Numbered from the stretch's first letter, positions 6,671 to 15,837 are shown. The stretch: 34,361 nt of DNA from Candidatus Cloacimonadota bacterium (GCA_004375965.1 SOIS01000176.1:1-34361), one strand, 5' to 3'. Notes: a model not told the origin generated them from the letters alone. Made by a program: numbers and translations.

Positions 6671-8272
6671 TTATGTTTCAACGAGTGGGAGCCATACTGT
6701 GAATGTGCTTCCTTCCTCCTTTTTTGATTCAACAGTAATTTCACCGTTATGCTGTTCTACAATCCTGTGAGCAACCGATAGTCCTAATCCTGAACCCTCT
6801 CGATTCTTTGAAAAGAACGGTTGGAATATTTTTCCAATGTCTTCTTTTTCTATTCCTATTCCATTATCTCTAAATGCAATACCACAGTAATTATTTCTCT
6901 TTAAGAAATAGAGAGTTATTTTTCCCTCCCTTCCAACTGCTGAGAATGCATTCAGGAGTATATTGAGAAATACCTGCTTTATCTGCTCAGGGTCAATAAA
7001 GACAATATATTTCTCCTCAGAAAACTCTGCAGTAATCTCTATTCCTTTATTATACATTGGATGATTCTTCACAAGTTCAACGACATCTCTAAGGATAGAA
7101 GCAATATCTGCATTTCTCCTCTCCCGTTTTGGAATACGAACAAACTGTAGAAATCTTTCTATGATATTGTTTAACCTTTCTGCTTCCTTGAGTACAAGGT
7201 CAACAAGTTTTTCCACGCTTTCATGGGATTCAATCCCCCTTGTTATAACCTCCAGAGCACCTTGAATAGAAGCAAGTGGATTCCTTATTTCGTGTGCAAT
7301 TCCAGCTGAAAGCTCAAGCGCTGTTTTCATTCTGTCCGTAGTTCTTAATCTTTTCTGAACCTCCTCTTCTACCGTAAGGTCAACAATACTGATTAATATA
7401 CCACCATAGTCGACATTTTTCCTCCTCATTGCTGATATAGTTACCATTACGGGTATCTTTTTATCTTCATTATTAGTAATCTCCAACCTTCTTTGTTCTT
7501 TTCCTTTATCTGAAAAGGAAGAAATTAAATTTGACAACTCTTTTAGTCTCGAAGGAAAAACCTCCTTATACGATTTCTCAATTACTTCCTTCTCATCAAG
7601 AGAAAGAATGGACATTGCTGCGGGATTAAATTGTTTTATTTTTCCACTTTTATCAGTTGTAATAATTCCGGAGTTTATATTTTCAATAATATCATCGGTT
7701 GTCATAAGAACAGCTTCGAGGGCGCGAGAACCCGCTGTAAATCTCTCTCTGAAATATGTAGTGAGCGCAGTTGCGAGATAAAAGAAGAGAATAAAGATGA
7801 ATATTTTTAAGAAATAATGAATCATTTCGATATTAAATATTATCGTATCTATTTCTGTTGAAAGATGGTGGTTCATCCAGACAATCCCCATTGCTATAAA
7901 TGATGCTGTTGCAATTGTGGTAATGGTAAATGAACCAACAGGACGAAGGAAGAAACTCCCTTCAAATATATTAAGAAAGTAGAGAAGGGTGTAAGGACTG
8001 TTTATGCTACCAGTAAAATTAACAAGACCTGTAATTATAATTGTATCACTTACGGTCTGGGCAAAATCATAAACTGTTCCCCTCTTTCCAGTTTTTAAAA
8101 TTAAATAGAAAATAATACTTGCGAAATAACTTATCAGAATAACAACAACAAGGGGGAAAACCTGGGAGAAAAGCTCGTTCTTTCGAAAATAGATTTCAGG
8201 TCCAAGAACTACAGTTGATATGATGGGACGCAATAATATTATTAATCTTCTACGGTGGAGCATTCCTACCAT
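6671..8272 (-). CDS. pilS: Membrane sensor histidine kinase (PilS-like)
   Basis: The 533-residue protein has several N-terminal transmembrane segments (about 35-60, 73-90, 112-132 and 150-172). A PAS domain follows (about 190-300, SGIITTDKSGKIKQFNPAA), then a HisKA dimerisation domain with the phospho-accepting His327 (AGIAHEIRNPLASI), and a HATPase domain with N box (NILLNAF, about 437), DNGIG (469-473) and GSGLGL (493-498). It should autophosphorylate and pass phosphate to the PilR-like regulator, whose gene follows 68 bases downstream. A multi-pass sensor region followed by PAS is the usual PilS architecture. It starts 20 bases after pilC ends, within the same transcription unit. The ATG at 8263 is a possible alternative start. 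Confidence 0.88.
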   Translation of the reverse strand: MVGMLHRRRLIILLRPIISTVVLGPEIYFRKNELFSQVFPLVVVILISYFASIIFYLILKTGKRGTVYDFAQTVSDTIIITGLVNFTGSINSPYTLLYFLNIFEGSFFLRPVGSFTITTIATASFIAMGIVWMNHHLSTEIDTIIFNIEMIHYFLKIFIFILFFYLATALTTYFRERFTAGSRALEAVLMTTDDIIENINSGIITTDKSGKIKQFNPAAMSILSLDEKEVIEKSYKEVFPSRLKELSNLISSFSDKGKEQRRLEITNNEDKKIPVMVTISAMRRKNVDYGGILISIVDLTVEEEVQKRLRTTDRMKTALELSAGIAHEIRNPLASIQGALEVITRGIESHESVEKLVDLVLKEAERLNNIIERFLQFVRIPKRERRNADIASILRDVVELVKNHPMYNKGIEITAEFSEEKYIVFIDPEQIKQVFLNILLNAFSAVGREGKITLYFLKRNNYCGIAFRDNGIGIEKEDIGKIFQPFFSKNREGSGLGLSVAHRIVEQHNGEITVESKKEEGSTFTVWLPLVET

Positions 8273-8292
8273 CTTTCGCCGTTTTTCTCTTC

Positions 8293-9510
8293 CTACTCAC
8301 CAGCCATAAATGTTGAAGCGAGTTTAAAAATAGGAAGATACATAGCAATAACAATAACCCCTATTACAGCTCCGAGAAAAACAACGATGATAGGCTCAAT
8401 GGCTGCCATCAGGTTTTCTACTGCTGAATCTACCTCCCCTTCATAAAAATCTGCTACCTTATTAAGCATTTCATCAATGCCTCCAGTTGCTTCACCAATG
8501 GTAATCATCTGGACAACCATTGGTGGAAAAACGCGCTTTTCTTGTGAAAGGGGTGCTGCAATTGTCTCTCCTTCTTTTATACTACTGCGTGCTTTCATTA
8601 TTGCATTTTCAACAACCTTATTCCCAGATGTCTTTGCAGTTATTTCAAGTGCATCAAGGATGTTAACACCACTTGCAAGTAAGGTAGAAAGAGTTCTTGA
8701 AAACCTTGCAAGAGCTGTTTTTTTAATCAGGTCACCAAAAATTGGAACCCTAAGTATTATCTGGTCTATAACCAACCTTCCATTCACTGATCTATAATAT
8801 AATCTTAGGGCCACAACAATAGCGATAATTGCACCGATAAGAATCAAGAAATATCGTCTGAGTATATGGCTCATGGCAAGTATTACTTTTGTAAGCCCAG
8901 GAAGTTCCGCTCCCATTCCAGCATACATACTTGCAAAAATTGGGATAACGAAGATTAAAAGGATCGCCACTGCGCCGATTGTAACAATCATAATCATAGC
9001 TGGATATATCATAGCACCTTTTATCTTTCTAATAATTTCAGCAGTCTTTTCTAAATAGGCTGCAAGCCTGAGTAAAATGGTATCAAGTGCACCCCCTGCC
9101 TCACCAGCAGCAACCATATTAATATAGAGATCTGAGAAACTCTTTCTCTGTCTTGAAAGAGCATCTGCAAGCGTTGCTCCGCCTTCAATGTCCTCCATAA
9201 TCTCTGTGATGACCGTCTTAAAACCAGGTTTCGTAACTTGTTTCTTAAGGGTATCAAGACAGTCCATTAACGCAAGCCCAGCATTTATCATTGTTGCAAA
9301 CTGTCTTGTAAAGATTGCAAGCTCTTTTGTACTAAGTTTCTTCCCGCCAAAAAGGGCAAATGAAATTTCTCTGGGTTTGGGTTTTACCGAAACAGGAATA
9401 ACCTTCTTTGTTCTCAATGCCTTTAGAACTTCAGCCTGATTCTCTGCTACCATTTCTCCTGTTTCAACCCTTCCAGAGGCGGTTCTTCCTTTCCATAGAA
9501 ACGTCGGCAT
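8293..9510 (-). CDS. pilC: Type IV pilus inner-membrane platform protein PilC (GspF family)
   Basis: The 405-residue length is typical for PilC/GspF. Two T2SSF domains are visible, about 65-190 and 267-392, each with the conserved glycine/acidic signature (GEAGGALD near 136, GEATGGIDE near 339). Three transmembrane helices lie at about 170-192, 220-238 and 370-392. The N-terminal MPTFLWKGRTASG is the family's standard start. PilC sits in the inner membrane and couples the cytoplasmic ATPases to pilin assembly and disassembly. A strong ribosome site (GGGAGG) precedes the ATG, and pilT ends 25 bases upstream. Confidence 0.95.
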   Translation of the reverse strand: MPTFLWKGRTASGRVETGEMVAENQAEVLKALRTKKVIPVSVKPKPREISFALFGGKKLSTKELAIFTRQFATMINAGLALMDCLDTLKKQVTKPGFKTVITEIMEDIEGGATLADALSRQRKSFSDLYINMVAAGEAGGALDTILLRLAAYLEKTAEIIRKIKGAMIYPAMIMIVTIGAVAILLIFVIPIFASMYAGMGAELPGLTKVILAMSHILRRYFLILIGAIIAIVVALRLYYRSVNGRLVIDQIILRVPIFGDLIKKTALARFSRTLSTLLASGVNILDALEITAKTSGNKVVENAIMKARSSIKEGETIAAPLSQEKRVFPPMVVQMITIGEATGGIDEMLNKVADFYEGEVDSAVENLMAAIEPIIVVFLGAVIGVIVIAMYLPIFKLASTFMAGE

Positions 9511-9535
9511 TTAATACCTCCCTATAAAATAAGCA

Positions 9536-10606
9536 CTAAACAACAACAGCGCTTTTTTCTTCTATCATCTTTTGAAGTTCTTCGGGATTTCTTGAATGAG
9601 CAAAAGCATTCTCAAGTGTTATCTCCTTCCTCATATATAAATTGTATAATGACTCGTTCATCGTCTGCATTCCATATTTATGTCCTGCCTGGATATGACT
9701 ATATATCTGGTGAACCTTACCATCCCTTATCAACGCCTTTACAGCTGGAGTAGCAACCAGGACCTCGAGACCAAGGGTTCTTCCCCCTCTAATCCTCTTT
9801 ATAAGAGTCTGCGTTAGAATCCCAAGAATTATAAATGCAAGCTGTGTCCTCACCTGTGACTGTCTGTTTGTTGGGAATATGTCAATGATACGTGTAATAC
9901 TCTCTGCAGCGGAGTTCGTATGGAGTGTAGCAAAAGTAAGGTGGCCTGTTTCTCCTATTTTTAAGGCTGCCTCTGTTGTCTCAAGGTCTCTCATCTCCCC
10001 TACCATTACAACATCAGGGTCCTGTCTGAGAACATATTTCAGGGCATTTGCAAAACTTTTTGTATCGTCTCCAACCTGCCTCTGATTAACTATGCATTTT
10101 TTGTGTCTAAAAAGATATTCAATGGGATCTTCAACCGTTACGATATGGCTTCTTCTTTCACTATTTACCTTATCTATCATTGTTGCGAGGGTAGTAGATT
10201 TTCCACACCCTGTTGGTCCTGTAATAAGGATAAGACCTTTCTGTCTCGTGGAAAGTTCAGCAGCAACAGGCGGTAATCCTAATTCCTTGAAACTCCTTAT
10301 GTGAAAAGGAATTGTTCTGATAGCCATTGCAATTGCGCCTCTTTGCATGAATACATTTCCCCTAAAACGGCTCAAATTAGGAATACCAAATGAAAGGTCT
10401 AATTCTCTCGTTGTCTCAAACCTTTTCTTCTGCTCATCGTTCAGTAGACTGTAAATTAACTCTTTTGTGTTCTTAGGTGTAAGAACCTCATGATTTGTTG
10501 GAACAAGATCTCCATCTATTCGCAACACTGGCGGGGTACCAACTGTAAGATGAAGGTCTGTTCCATTTCTTGAAATCAACTCCTCTAATAATTGTGTAAT
10601 TGTCAT
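9536..10606 (-). CDS. pilT: Type IV pilus retraction ATPase PilT
   Basis: The product is 356 residues, the normal PilT size. Walker A is GPTGCGKST (130-138), Walker B is VVMVGEMRD (199-207), and a His box TGHLTFATLHTN is at 220-231. The C-terminal ALIRDGK motif (291-297) matches the retraction-specific AIRAGK element that distinguishes PilT from PilB, and the tetracysteine zinc site of PilB is absent. PilT hexamers power pilus retraction and twitching movement. A very strong ribosome site (AGGAGGAAAG) precedes the ATG. It lies between the second PilB-type gene and pilC. Confidence 0.95.
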   Translation of the reverse strand: MTITQLLEELISRNGTDLHLTVGTPPVLRIDGDLVPTNHEVLTPKNTKELIYSLLNDEQKKRFETTRELDLSFGIPNLSRFRGNVFMQRGAIAMAIRTIPFHIRSFKELGLPPVAAELSTRQKGLILITGPTGCGKSTTLATMIDKVNSERRSHIVTVEDPIEYLFRHKKCIVNQRQVGDDTKSFANALKYVLRQDPDVVMVGEMRDLETTEAALKIGETGHLTFATLHTNSAAESITRIIDIFPTNRQSQVRTQLAFIILGILTQTLIKRIRGGRTLGLEVLVATPAVKALIRDGKVHQIYSHIQAGHKYGMQTMNESLYNLYMRKEITLENAFAHSRNPEELQKMIEEKSAVVV

Positions 10607-10699
10607 CTTTCCTCCTGTATTATTAAGATGACGGATATCAAATAACTGATTATTCTGTCTTCTGACCTCTGTCCTCTGACTTCTGATTTTGATATCATC
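10607..10699. repeat. 93-bp spacer with imperfect inverted repeat and 7-bp tandem array
   Basis: Five heptamers of the form CTGWCYT or CTGATTT run head to tail at 10655-10689 (CTGTCTT, CTGACCT, CTGTCCT, CTGACTT, CTGATTT). Around them, AAGATGACGGATATCAAA on the left (from 10625) is nearly the reverse complement of TTTGATATCATCTT on the right, so the array sits in the loop of a potential hairpin between the second pilB-type gene and pilT. It may uncouple expression of the two ATPase genes. Confidence 0.65.
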
Positions 10700-12409
10700 T
10701 TATAGAGATGCTGTCTCTCTTATGACCTCTTCAAGGGTCGTAATACCCTTTCTTACTTTCAACAGTGCATCATCCCTTAATGTATTCAACCCCTCTTCCC
10801 TTGCTCTTTCCCTGGTGGAAGCTGCAGGGGCATTCTGGAGAATCAACTCCCTGATACCAGGTGATATAGGAAGAACCTCTGTTATGGCAATCCTACCCTT
10901 GTATCCTGACTGATTGCACCTCGAACAACCTTTTCCATAATAAACCTTTTGACCTTCAAGTTGCTCGGGGTCTATATTCGCTTCCTTAAGGAGAAGAGGA
11001 TCTGGTTCTATCTCTTCCCTGCATTCTGTACAAATCTTTCTAACAAGCCTCTGCGCCTGAATGAGATTCAGTGAAGCGGCAACCATAAAGGGTTTAATTC
11101 CCATATCTACAAGACGGTTGATAGTGCTTGGAGCATCATTTGTGTGAATTGTTGAGAGAACAAGGTGCCCCGTCAACGCTGCCCTTACAGCAATTTCAGC
11201 GGTTTCTGTGTCTCTGATCTCTCCCACCATTATTATGTTAGGTGACTGTCTCAAGAATGATCTCAGGGCTTTTGCAAAAGTGAAACCTATATCCTCATTT
11301 ATTTGAACCTGATTTATGCCTTTAAGATTATATTCAACAGGGTCCTCTGCAGTTATTATCTGAACTTCCTTAGTGTTCAATCTGCTTAATGCTGAATAAA
11401 GTGTTGTCGATTTTCCACTTCCTGTAGGTCCTGTAACCAGTACAATTCCATAAGGCTGTTCTATGGCTTGAATAAACCTTCGTAAAGCATTTTCTTCAAA
11501 ACCCAGATCTTTCATGTCAAGCATCAAACTACTTTTATCAAGTATTCTCATAACAACCTTCTCACCATAGATTGTGGGAATAACAGAAACTCTAAGATCG
11601 ATAACCTTACTGCCAACCCTTACATTTATTCTTCCATCCTGAGGGATCCTTCTTTCAGATATATTAAGGTTTGCCATAATCTTAACTCTTGAAACAATCG
11701 CCATTTTCATTCTTATAGGAGGAGACATAACCTCTTGAAGAATACCGTCTATCCTGAAACGAACCCTTAAAAGTCTTTCATACGGCTCAATATGTATATC
11801 ACTTACGCCCCTCTTAACTGCATCTGTTACAAGAAAATTTACCAGCTTGATTACGGGAGCGGATTTTCCATATGCTTCAAGTTGACTTATATCGACCTGT
11901 TCTTCTTCTTCTTCAGCATCTGGTTCTACAATCTCAAATTCGTCTATCTCATCTTCAAATTCCTTAATAGAACTGAGCTCTCTAACAACAGGGTAGTGTT
12001 TATTAATAAGTTTCTTTATGTCTAATGCTGAAGCAACCCTGGGATGTATATCCAGACCCGTGTTAAAACTTACATCTACTATTGCATAAATATCGCTTGG
12101 ATTAGACATCGCGAGAATAAGGGTTTTACCATTTTTTTTGACAGGAAACACCTCATACCGATGAGCAAGTTCAGAACCAATCAGTGAAATTATTGCAGCA
12201 TCAGCTTTAATTTCATCAAGTTTAATTGGAGGAATCTTAAACTGTTTGCTCAAGAAATCTACAAGTGTTTCAGCTTCAATGTATCCGAGATTTATAAGGG
12301 TTGAACCAATCTTGTCACCCGTTTTTTTCTGTTCCTCAAGTGCACCCTGTAGTTGTTCCTCAGTTATTATTTTCGCCTTTGCCAGCATAGTTCCTATTTT
12401 CTCTCTCAC
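10700..12409 (-). CDS. pilB: PilB/GspE-type assembly ATPase, second paralog
   Basis: This 569-residue protein has an N-terminal MshEN-like region (about 1-140), an acidic linker (about 150-172, with a run of Glu), and a GspE ATPase core. The core has Walker A GPTGSGKST (327-335), Walker B NIIMVGEIRD (391-400), a His box (GHLVLSTIHTN), and four zinc-binding cysteines (Cys460, 463, 495 and 498; KICTEC and GCSRCNQ). It powers pilus extension or a related secretion pseudopilus. The start is GTG at 12409, supported by GAGGGAAGA directly upstream and by the family's usual N-terminus; ATG at 12388 would cut into that. It lies 11 bases after a close paralog, so the two arose by tandem duplication or serve two machines. 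The usual symbol is shared by both copies. Confidence 0.9.
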   Translation of the reverse strand: MREKIGTMLAKAKIITEEQLQGALEEQKKTGDKIGSTLINLGYIEAETLVDFLSKQFKIPPIKLDEIKADAAIISLIGSELAHRYEVFPVKKNGKTLILAMSNPSDIYAIVDVSFNTGLDIHPRVASALDIKKLINKHYPVVRELSSIKEFEDEIDEFEIVEPDAEEEEEQVDISQLEAYGKSAPVIKLVNFLVTDAVKRGVSDIHIEPYERLLRVRFRIDGILQEVMSPPIRMKMAIVSRVKIMANLNISERRIPQDGRINVRVGSKVIDLRVSVIPTIYGEKVVMRILDKSSLMLDMKDLGFEENALRRFIQAIEQPYGIVLVTGPTGSGKSTTLYSALSRLNTKEVQIITAEDPVEYNLKGINQVQINEDIGFTFAKALRSFLRQSPNIIMVGEIRDTETAEIAVRAALTGHLVLSTIHTNDAPSTINRLVDMGIKPFMVAASLNLIQAQRLVRKICTECREEIEPDPLLLKEANIDPEQLEGQKVYYGKGCSRCNQSGYKGRIAITEVLPISPGIRELILQNAPAASTRERAREEGLNTLRDDALLKVRKGITTLEEVIRETASL

Positions 12410-12420
12410 TCTTCCCTCAG

Positions 12421-14124
12421 CTATTTTATTGTGGTTTCCTTAAGAACCTCTTCAATGGTTGTTGAACCTTTCTTTAACTTCTCTACTGCAACATCTCTGA
12501 GTGTTCTCATTCCTTCTTTAACGGCCTCTACGTGTATCCTATCAGTAGAAACCCTTTCCAGTATTAATTCCCTTACACCTGGAGTTACAGTCATCACCTC
12601 AAATATGCCAATTCTTCCCTTGTATCCAGAACCATTACAGACAGGACATCCGGCACCTTTATGGAACGTTACTCCATCAAATTCATCAGGATTTAGCCCT
12701 ACCCTTTTCAAGTAATCATTAGAGATCTGAACCTTTTCCATACAATTCAAGCATATCTTTCTGAGCAACCTCTCTGATAAAACAAGGTCAAGTGTAGATG
12801 CGAGTAGAAATGGTTCCACACCCATATTTACAAGCCTTGTAATAGTTGCTGCAGCTGTATTGGTATGAACAGTACTAAGGACGAGGTGTCCTGTTAAAGA
12901 TGCCCTTATTGAAATTTCAGCAGTCTCTTTATCCCTGATTTCTCCAACCATTATAATATTGGGGTCCTGTCTTAAATAAGATCTAAGAGCACTTGCAAAT
13001 GTTAGTCCTACCATTTCCCGCATTTGAACCTGGTTTATACCAACAAGGCTGTACTCTACAGGGTCTTCTGCAGTTGTTATGTTCACTTCAAGACTATTTA
13101 TTTTTTCAAGTGCCGCATAGAGAGTTGTTGTCTTTCCACAACCTGTCGGGCCTGTTACAAGAACGATGCCAAAAGGCATTCTTATTGCTTGAAGAAATTT
13201 ATCGAGTTGCTCCTTTTCAAACCCAAGATCCTCAAGATTAAAAGAAATAGCTGATCTATCAAGGATTCTTAGTGCCATCTTTTCACCATAAATTGTAGGC
13301 ATTGAAGCAACCCTAAAATCTATAGGCTTCCTCTTTATCCTGACCTTTATTCTTCCGTCCTGTGGTAATCGTTTCTCTGCGATTTTCATTTTCGCCATAA
13401 TCTTTATTCTCGACACAACTGCTTTGTGCATTTTCTTGGGTGGTTTCATAACCTCCCTTAAAATTCCATCTATTCTAAAGCGAACTCTAAGTTCTTTATC
13501 GTAAGGTTCAATATGAATATCACTTGCACCAGCTTCAACTCCTTTTGTAATTATTGTGTTAACCAGTTTTACAATAGGACCGGATCCTATCTCTGCAGCA
13601 AGATCACTCATCTCATCTTCATCTGCTTCTTTATCTCCTGCTTCAACCACCTCAACTTCTTCTTCAACTGCCTCCATCTCCTTCTCTACTCTTTGCAAAA
13701 GATCTTGTCCCTCATAGAATTTTTCTAATGCATTTCTGATTGAAATCTCAGTTGTAACCACAGGTTGAACCTCGAACCCTGTACTGAATTTAATATCTTC
13801 TAATGCAAAGATATCGTCCGGGTTAACCATTGCAACCGTGAGCGTTTTACCTATCCTTGAAAGTGGAATGAGCTCGTACTTTGTAGCGATATTTGAAGGA
13901 ATGAGTTTCAGGATACCATCTTCTATGTCCATGGTACTTAAATCAACTCCCGGCACATTGTACTGTTTTGAAAGGATTGAAATTAACTGCTTTTCCGTTA
14001 TATAACCAAGCTTCATAAGATTGGTACCAAGACGACCTCCATGCACTTCCTGGTCCTTTAACGCCTTGTCAAGTTGCTCTTGAGTAACTAGATTTTCCTC
14101 TAATAGAAACTTCCCTAATTTCAT
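12421..14124 (-). CDS. pilB: PilB/GspE-type assembly ATPase, first paralog
   Basis: The protein has 567 residues. The N-terminal MshEN domain has two related repeats, the second being close to the c-di-GMP-binding consensus (RLGTNLMKLGYITEKQL, starting at 31). An acidic linker (about 146-174) precedes the ATPase core: Walker A GPTGCGKTTT (325-334), Walker B NIIMVGEIRD (389-398), a His box near 412-422, and zinc cysteines 458, 461, 493 and 496. It assembles pili with the PilC platform. It is the first gene of the pilus block, behind a consensus sigma-70 promoter with a leader of only about 13 bases and no clear ribosome site. It is similar along its whole length to the downstream paralog but lacks the heavily acidic Glu run at the same place. 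Confidence 0.92.
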   Translation of the reverse strand: MKLGKFLLEENLVTQEQLDKALKDQEVHGGRLGTNLMKLGYITEKQLISILSKQYNVPGVDLSTMDIEDGILKLIPSNIATKYELIPLSRIGKTLTVAMVNPDDIFALEDIKFSTGFEVQPVVTTEISIRNALEKFYEGQDLLQRVEKEMEAVEEEVEVVEAGDKEADEDEMSDLAAEIGSGPIVKLVNTIITKGVEAGASDIHIEPYDKELRVRFRIDGILREVMKPPKKMHKAVVSRIKIMAKMKIAEKRLPQDGRIKVRIKRKPIDFRVASMPTIYGEKMALRILDRSAISFNLEDLGFEKEQLDKFLQAIRMPFGIVLVTGPTGCGKTTTLYAALEKINSLEVNITTAEDPVEYSLVGINQVQMREMVGLTFASALRSYLRQDPNIIMVGEIRDKETAEISIRASLTGHLVLSTVHTNTAAATITRLVNMGVEPFLLASTLDLVLSERLLRKICLNCMEKVQISNDYLKRVGLNPDEFDGVTFHKGAGCPVCNGSGYKGRIGIFEVMTVTPGVRELILERVSTDRIHVEAVKEGMRTLRDVAVEKLKKGSTTIEEVLKETTIK

Positions 14125-14143
14125 TTTCTTATAATCTCAATAA

Positions 14144-14172
14144 ATTATAGCAAAACGAGTAAAAATTGTCAA
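14144..14172 (-). promoter_or_regulatory. Consensus sigma-70 promoter for the pilus block
   Basis: On the minus strand a perfect -35 (TTGACA, 14172-14167) and a perfect -10 (TATAAT, 14149-14144) are 17 bases apart. Transcription would start near 14137, only about 13 bases before the pilB start codon at 14124. Just upstream, TTTCCG (14189-14194) and CGGAAA (14202-14207) form a small inverted repeat that could be an operator. The match is visible in the sequence; activity is inferred. Confidence 0.85.
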
Positions 14173-14314
14173 GTCTTTTTTACTGAGCTTTCCGAAAAGG
14201 ACGGAAATCTCTGATTCTTCACCACGATAGATATGAAATTTTCTAACTGGGGCGGCAGATTAAAGTTAAGATTATGAGGTTTTTAATCAGTTTTTCAGAA
14301 GCTTCCATAAAAAT

Positions 14315-14860
14315 CTATTTTTCACCCTTTTCCTTTTCTTTTATCCACAAGGCAGCATCAAGCAGATCCTCTGCAACATAATCAGGTTTAACCTTCCCTT
14401 TACTTTCCTCGCCATAACCTGTCATCACAAGAATAGTTCTTAATCCTTTCTTTTTTCCCATCTCTACATCCTCTTTTTTGTCTCCAATACAGTATGAACC
14501 GCGAAGTTGTAATTTAAGCTCATTCTCAGCTTTCTCTAATAGTCCAGTTTGGGGTTTTCTTGTGATAGACTTTTCTTCAGGGAGATCAGGGGAGAAATAG
14601 ATACCATCAATTGCAATACCTTCCTTTAAGAGCAAAATCTTTAATTTCTTGTGTACCATTTCAAGTTCTCTTTCGGTGAGTATTCCCCTTTTTATGCCTG
14701 ACTGGTTTGTAATAATAACAAGTTTGAATTTCATCTCTCTAAGTAATCGTAATCCCTTTACTGTTCCTTCTATCAATTCAATCTCAGAGCAATCTCTTAA
14801 ATAGTGTTTCTCCTTTATTATGGTTCCATCCCTATCAAGAAAAACCGCTCTCAGTTTCAC
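14315..14860 (-). CDS. gmhB: HAD-family heptose bisphosphate phosphatase (GmhB-like)
   Basis: The 181-residue protein is the usual size for GmhB/HisB-N phosphatases. HAD motif I is FLDRDGTI (Asp9 nucleophile, Asp11), motif II is TNQSGIKRG (51-59), the RKPQTGLL lysine loop is at about 101, and motif IV is IGDKKEDVEMG (125 onward). The expected role is removal of the 7-phosphate from D-glycero-manno-heptose-1,7-bisphosphate in LPS-core precursor synthesis, which fits the two heptosyltransferases upstream. The Cys/His zinc loop that normally precedes RKP is replaced by FSPDLPEEKSIT with no cysteine, so this is a zinc-less variant and the substrate could differ. The GTG start overlaps the upstream gene's TGA stop by 4 bases (GTGA), giving tight coupling. 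Confidence 0.78.
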   Translation of the reverse strand: MKLRAVFLDRDGTIIKEKHYLRDCSEIELIEGTVKGLRLLREMKFKLVIITNQSGIKRGILTERELEMVHKKLKILLLKEGIAIDGIYFSPDLPEEKSITRKPQTGLLEKAENELKLQLRGSYCIGDKKEDVEMGKKKGLRTILVMTGYGEESKGKVKPDYVAEDLLDAALWIKEKEKGEK

Positions 14861-15837
14861 AGCAGTTCCTCCATACTCTGTTTTACATCTCCGAGTGTAA
14901 TTTTTTTAAAGCATTCGTACGTTCCTTTAGAACATCTTCTCTTAAAACAGGGTGAACAAGGTAGATTTTTGTAAATCACACGACTTCTGGGATTAATGGG
15001 ACCTGTCCATAGAGGAGAAGAGGAACCAAAAATAGCTATCTGCTTAACGCCAAGCGAGGCAGCAATATGCATTCCTCCAGTATCGGGAGAGATAAACAGG
15101 TTACACTTTGATATTGCAACAATTGATTCCCTGAGGGATAGCTTGCCTGTAAGGATAAAGGGCGTGCAATCTGTCATTTTGATGATTTCCTTAACAAGGT
15201 GTACTCCATCCTTAGAACCAAGTAAAACCACAGGTAACTTTTTCACTTTCATTATGTAATCTACAAGTCCTGCATACTTATCAACTTTCCAGACCTTTGC
15301 CTTGCCATAAGCACTTCCGGGATCTATTATAACAGGTTTTATGTTGTTGAAGTCAAATCTCTCAAAAATTTGTTTTCCTTCCTCATCCTTTGAAAGAAAA
15401 ATTCCAGGTGTAAACCCAAGTGGGTCTCCGCTTTTAATTATAGAAAGAACAATTCTTTTGTAATTATCCAGAAGGTGTTCCTTCCTTAATTGGGGCATGG
15501 TAATGGCATCTGTGAGAAGAAATGACCTCTGTTCGCTTCTATATCCGATCCTTCTCTTAATCCCGCTTAAAGCAAAAAGAAGGGCAGATGAGAATGAATT
15601 CGGTAGTATTATTCCTATATCGCCTTTGATTTTCTTAATGCTATCCTTAAAACCTTTGAAAATAATGATATCGTTGATGTAAGGATTATTTTCAAAAATT
15701 CCGTAGACATATTCCTTCGCAACAACAATGATTTTCTCATTCTTGAAATAATCTCTTAGTGGCTTTAGAACTGCCGTTGAAACAACAGCATCACCCACCC
15801 AGTTTGGAGATCTTACAACTATTGTTCGTCTCCTCAT
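14857..15837 (-). CDS. waaF: GT9 lipopolysaccharide heptosyltransferase (WaaF-like)
   Basis: The 326-residue protein belongs to glycosyltransferase family 9. The N-terminal SPNWVGDAVVSTAVL has the family's G-D pair, PGSAYGKAKVW (173 onward) and SPDTGGMHIAASLG (250 onward) mark the nucleotide-sugar site, and a C-terminal cysteine cluster (Cys294, 297, 302, 309; LPCSPCFKRRC) is typical of heptosyltransferase II. It should transfer an ADP-heptose unit to the LPS inner core on the cytoplasmic face of the inner membrane. The coupling to gmhB supports an LPS-core role. The acceptor is not determined by the sequence. Confidence 0.85.
   Translation of the reverse strand: MRRRTIVVRSPNWVGDAVVSTAVLKPLRDYFKNEKIIVVAKEYVYGIFENNPYINDIIIFKGFKDSIKKIKGDIGIILPNSFSSALLFALSGIKRRIGYRSEQRSFLLTDAITMPQLRKEHLLDNYKRIVLSIIKSGDPLGFTPGIFLSKDEEGKQIFERFDFNNIKPVIIDPGSAYGKAKVWKVDKYAGLVDYIMKVKKLPVVLLGSKDGVHLVKEIIKMTDCTPFILTGKLSLRESIVAISKCNLFISPDTGGMHIAASLGVKQIAIFGSSSPLWTGPINPRSRVIYKNLPCSPCFKRRCSKGTYECFKKITLGDVKQSMEELL

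Noticed and set aside
8477-8797. 106-codon antisense ORF within pilC
   Set aside because: It is opposite a strongly conserved PilC coding region and shows no domain; a shadow frame.
10655-10689. Possible CRISPR or phase-variation array
   Set aside because: Units are 7 bp with no spacers and no cas genes nearby, and the spacer position does not change any reading frame.
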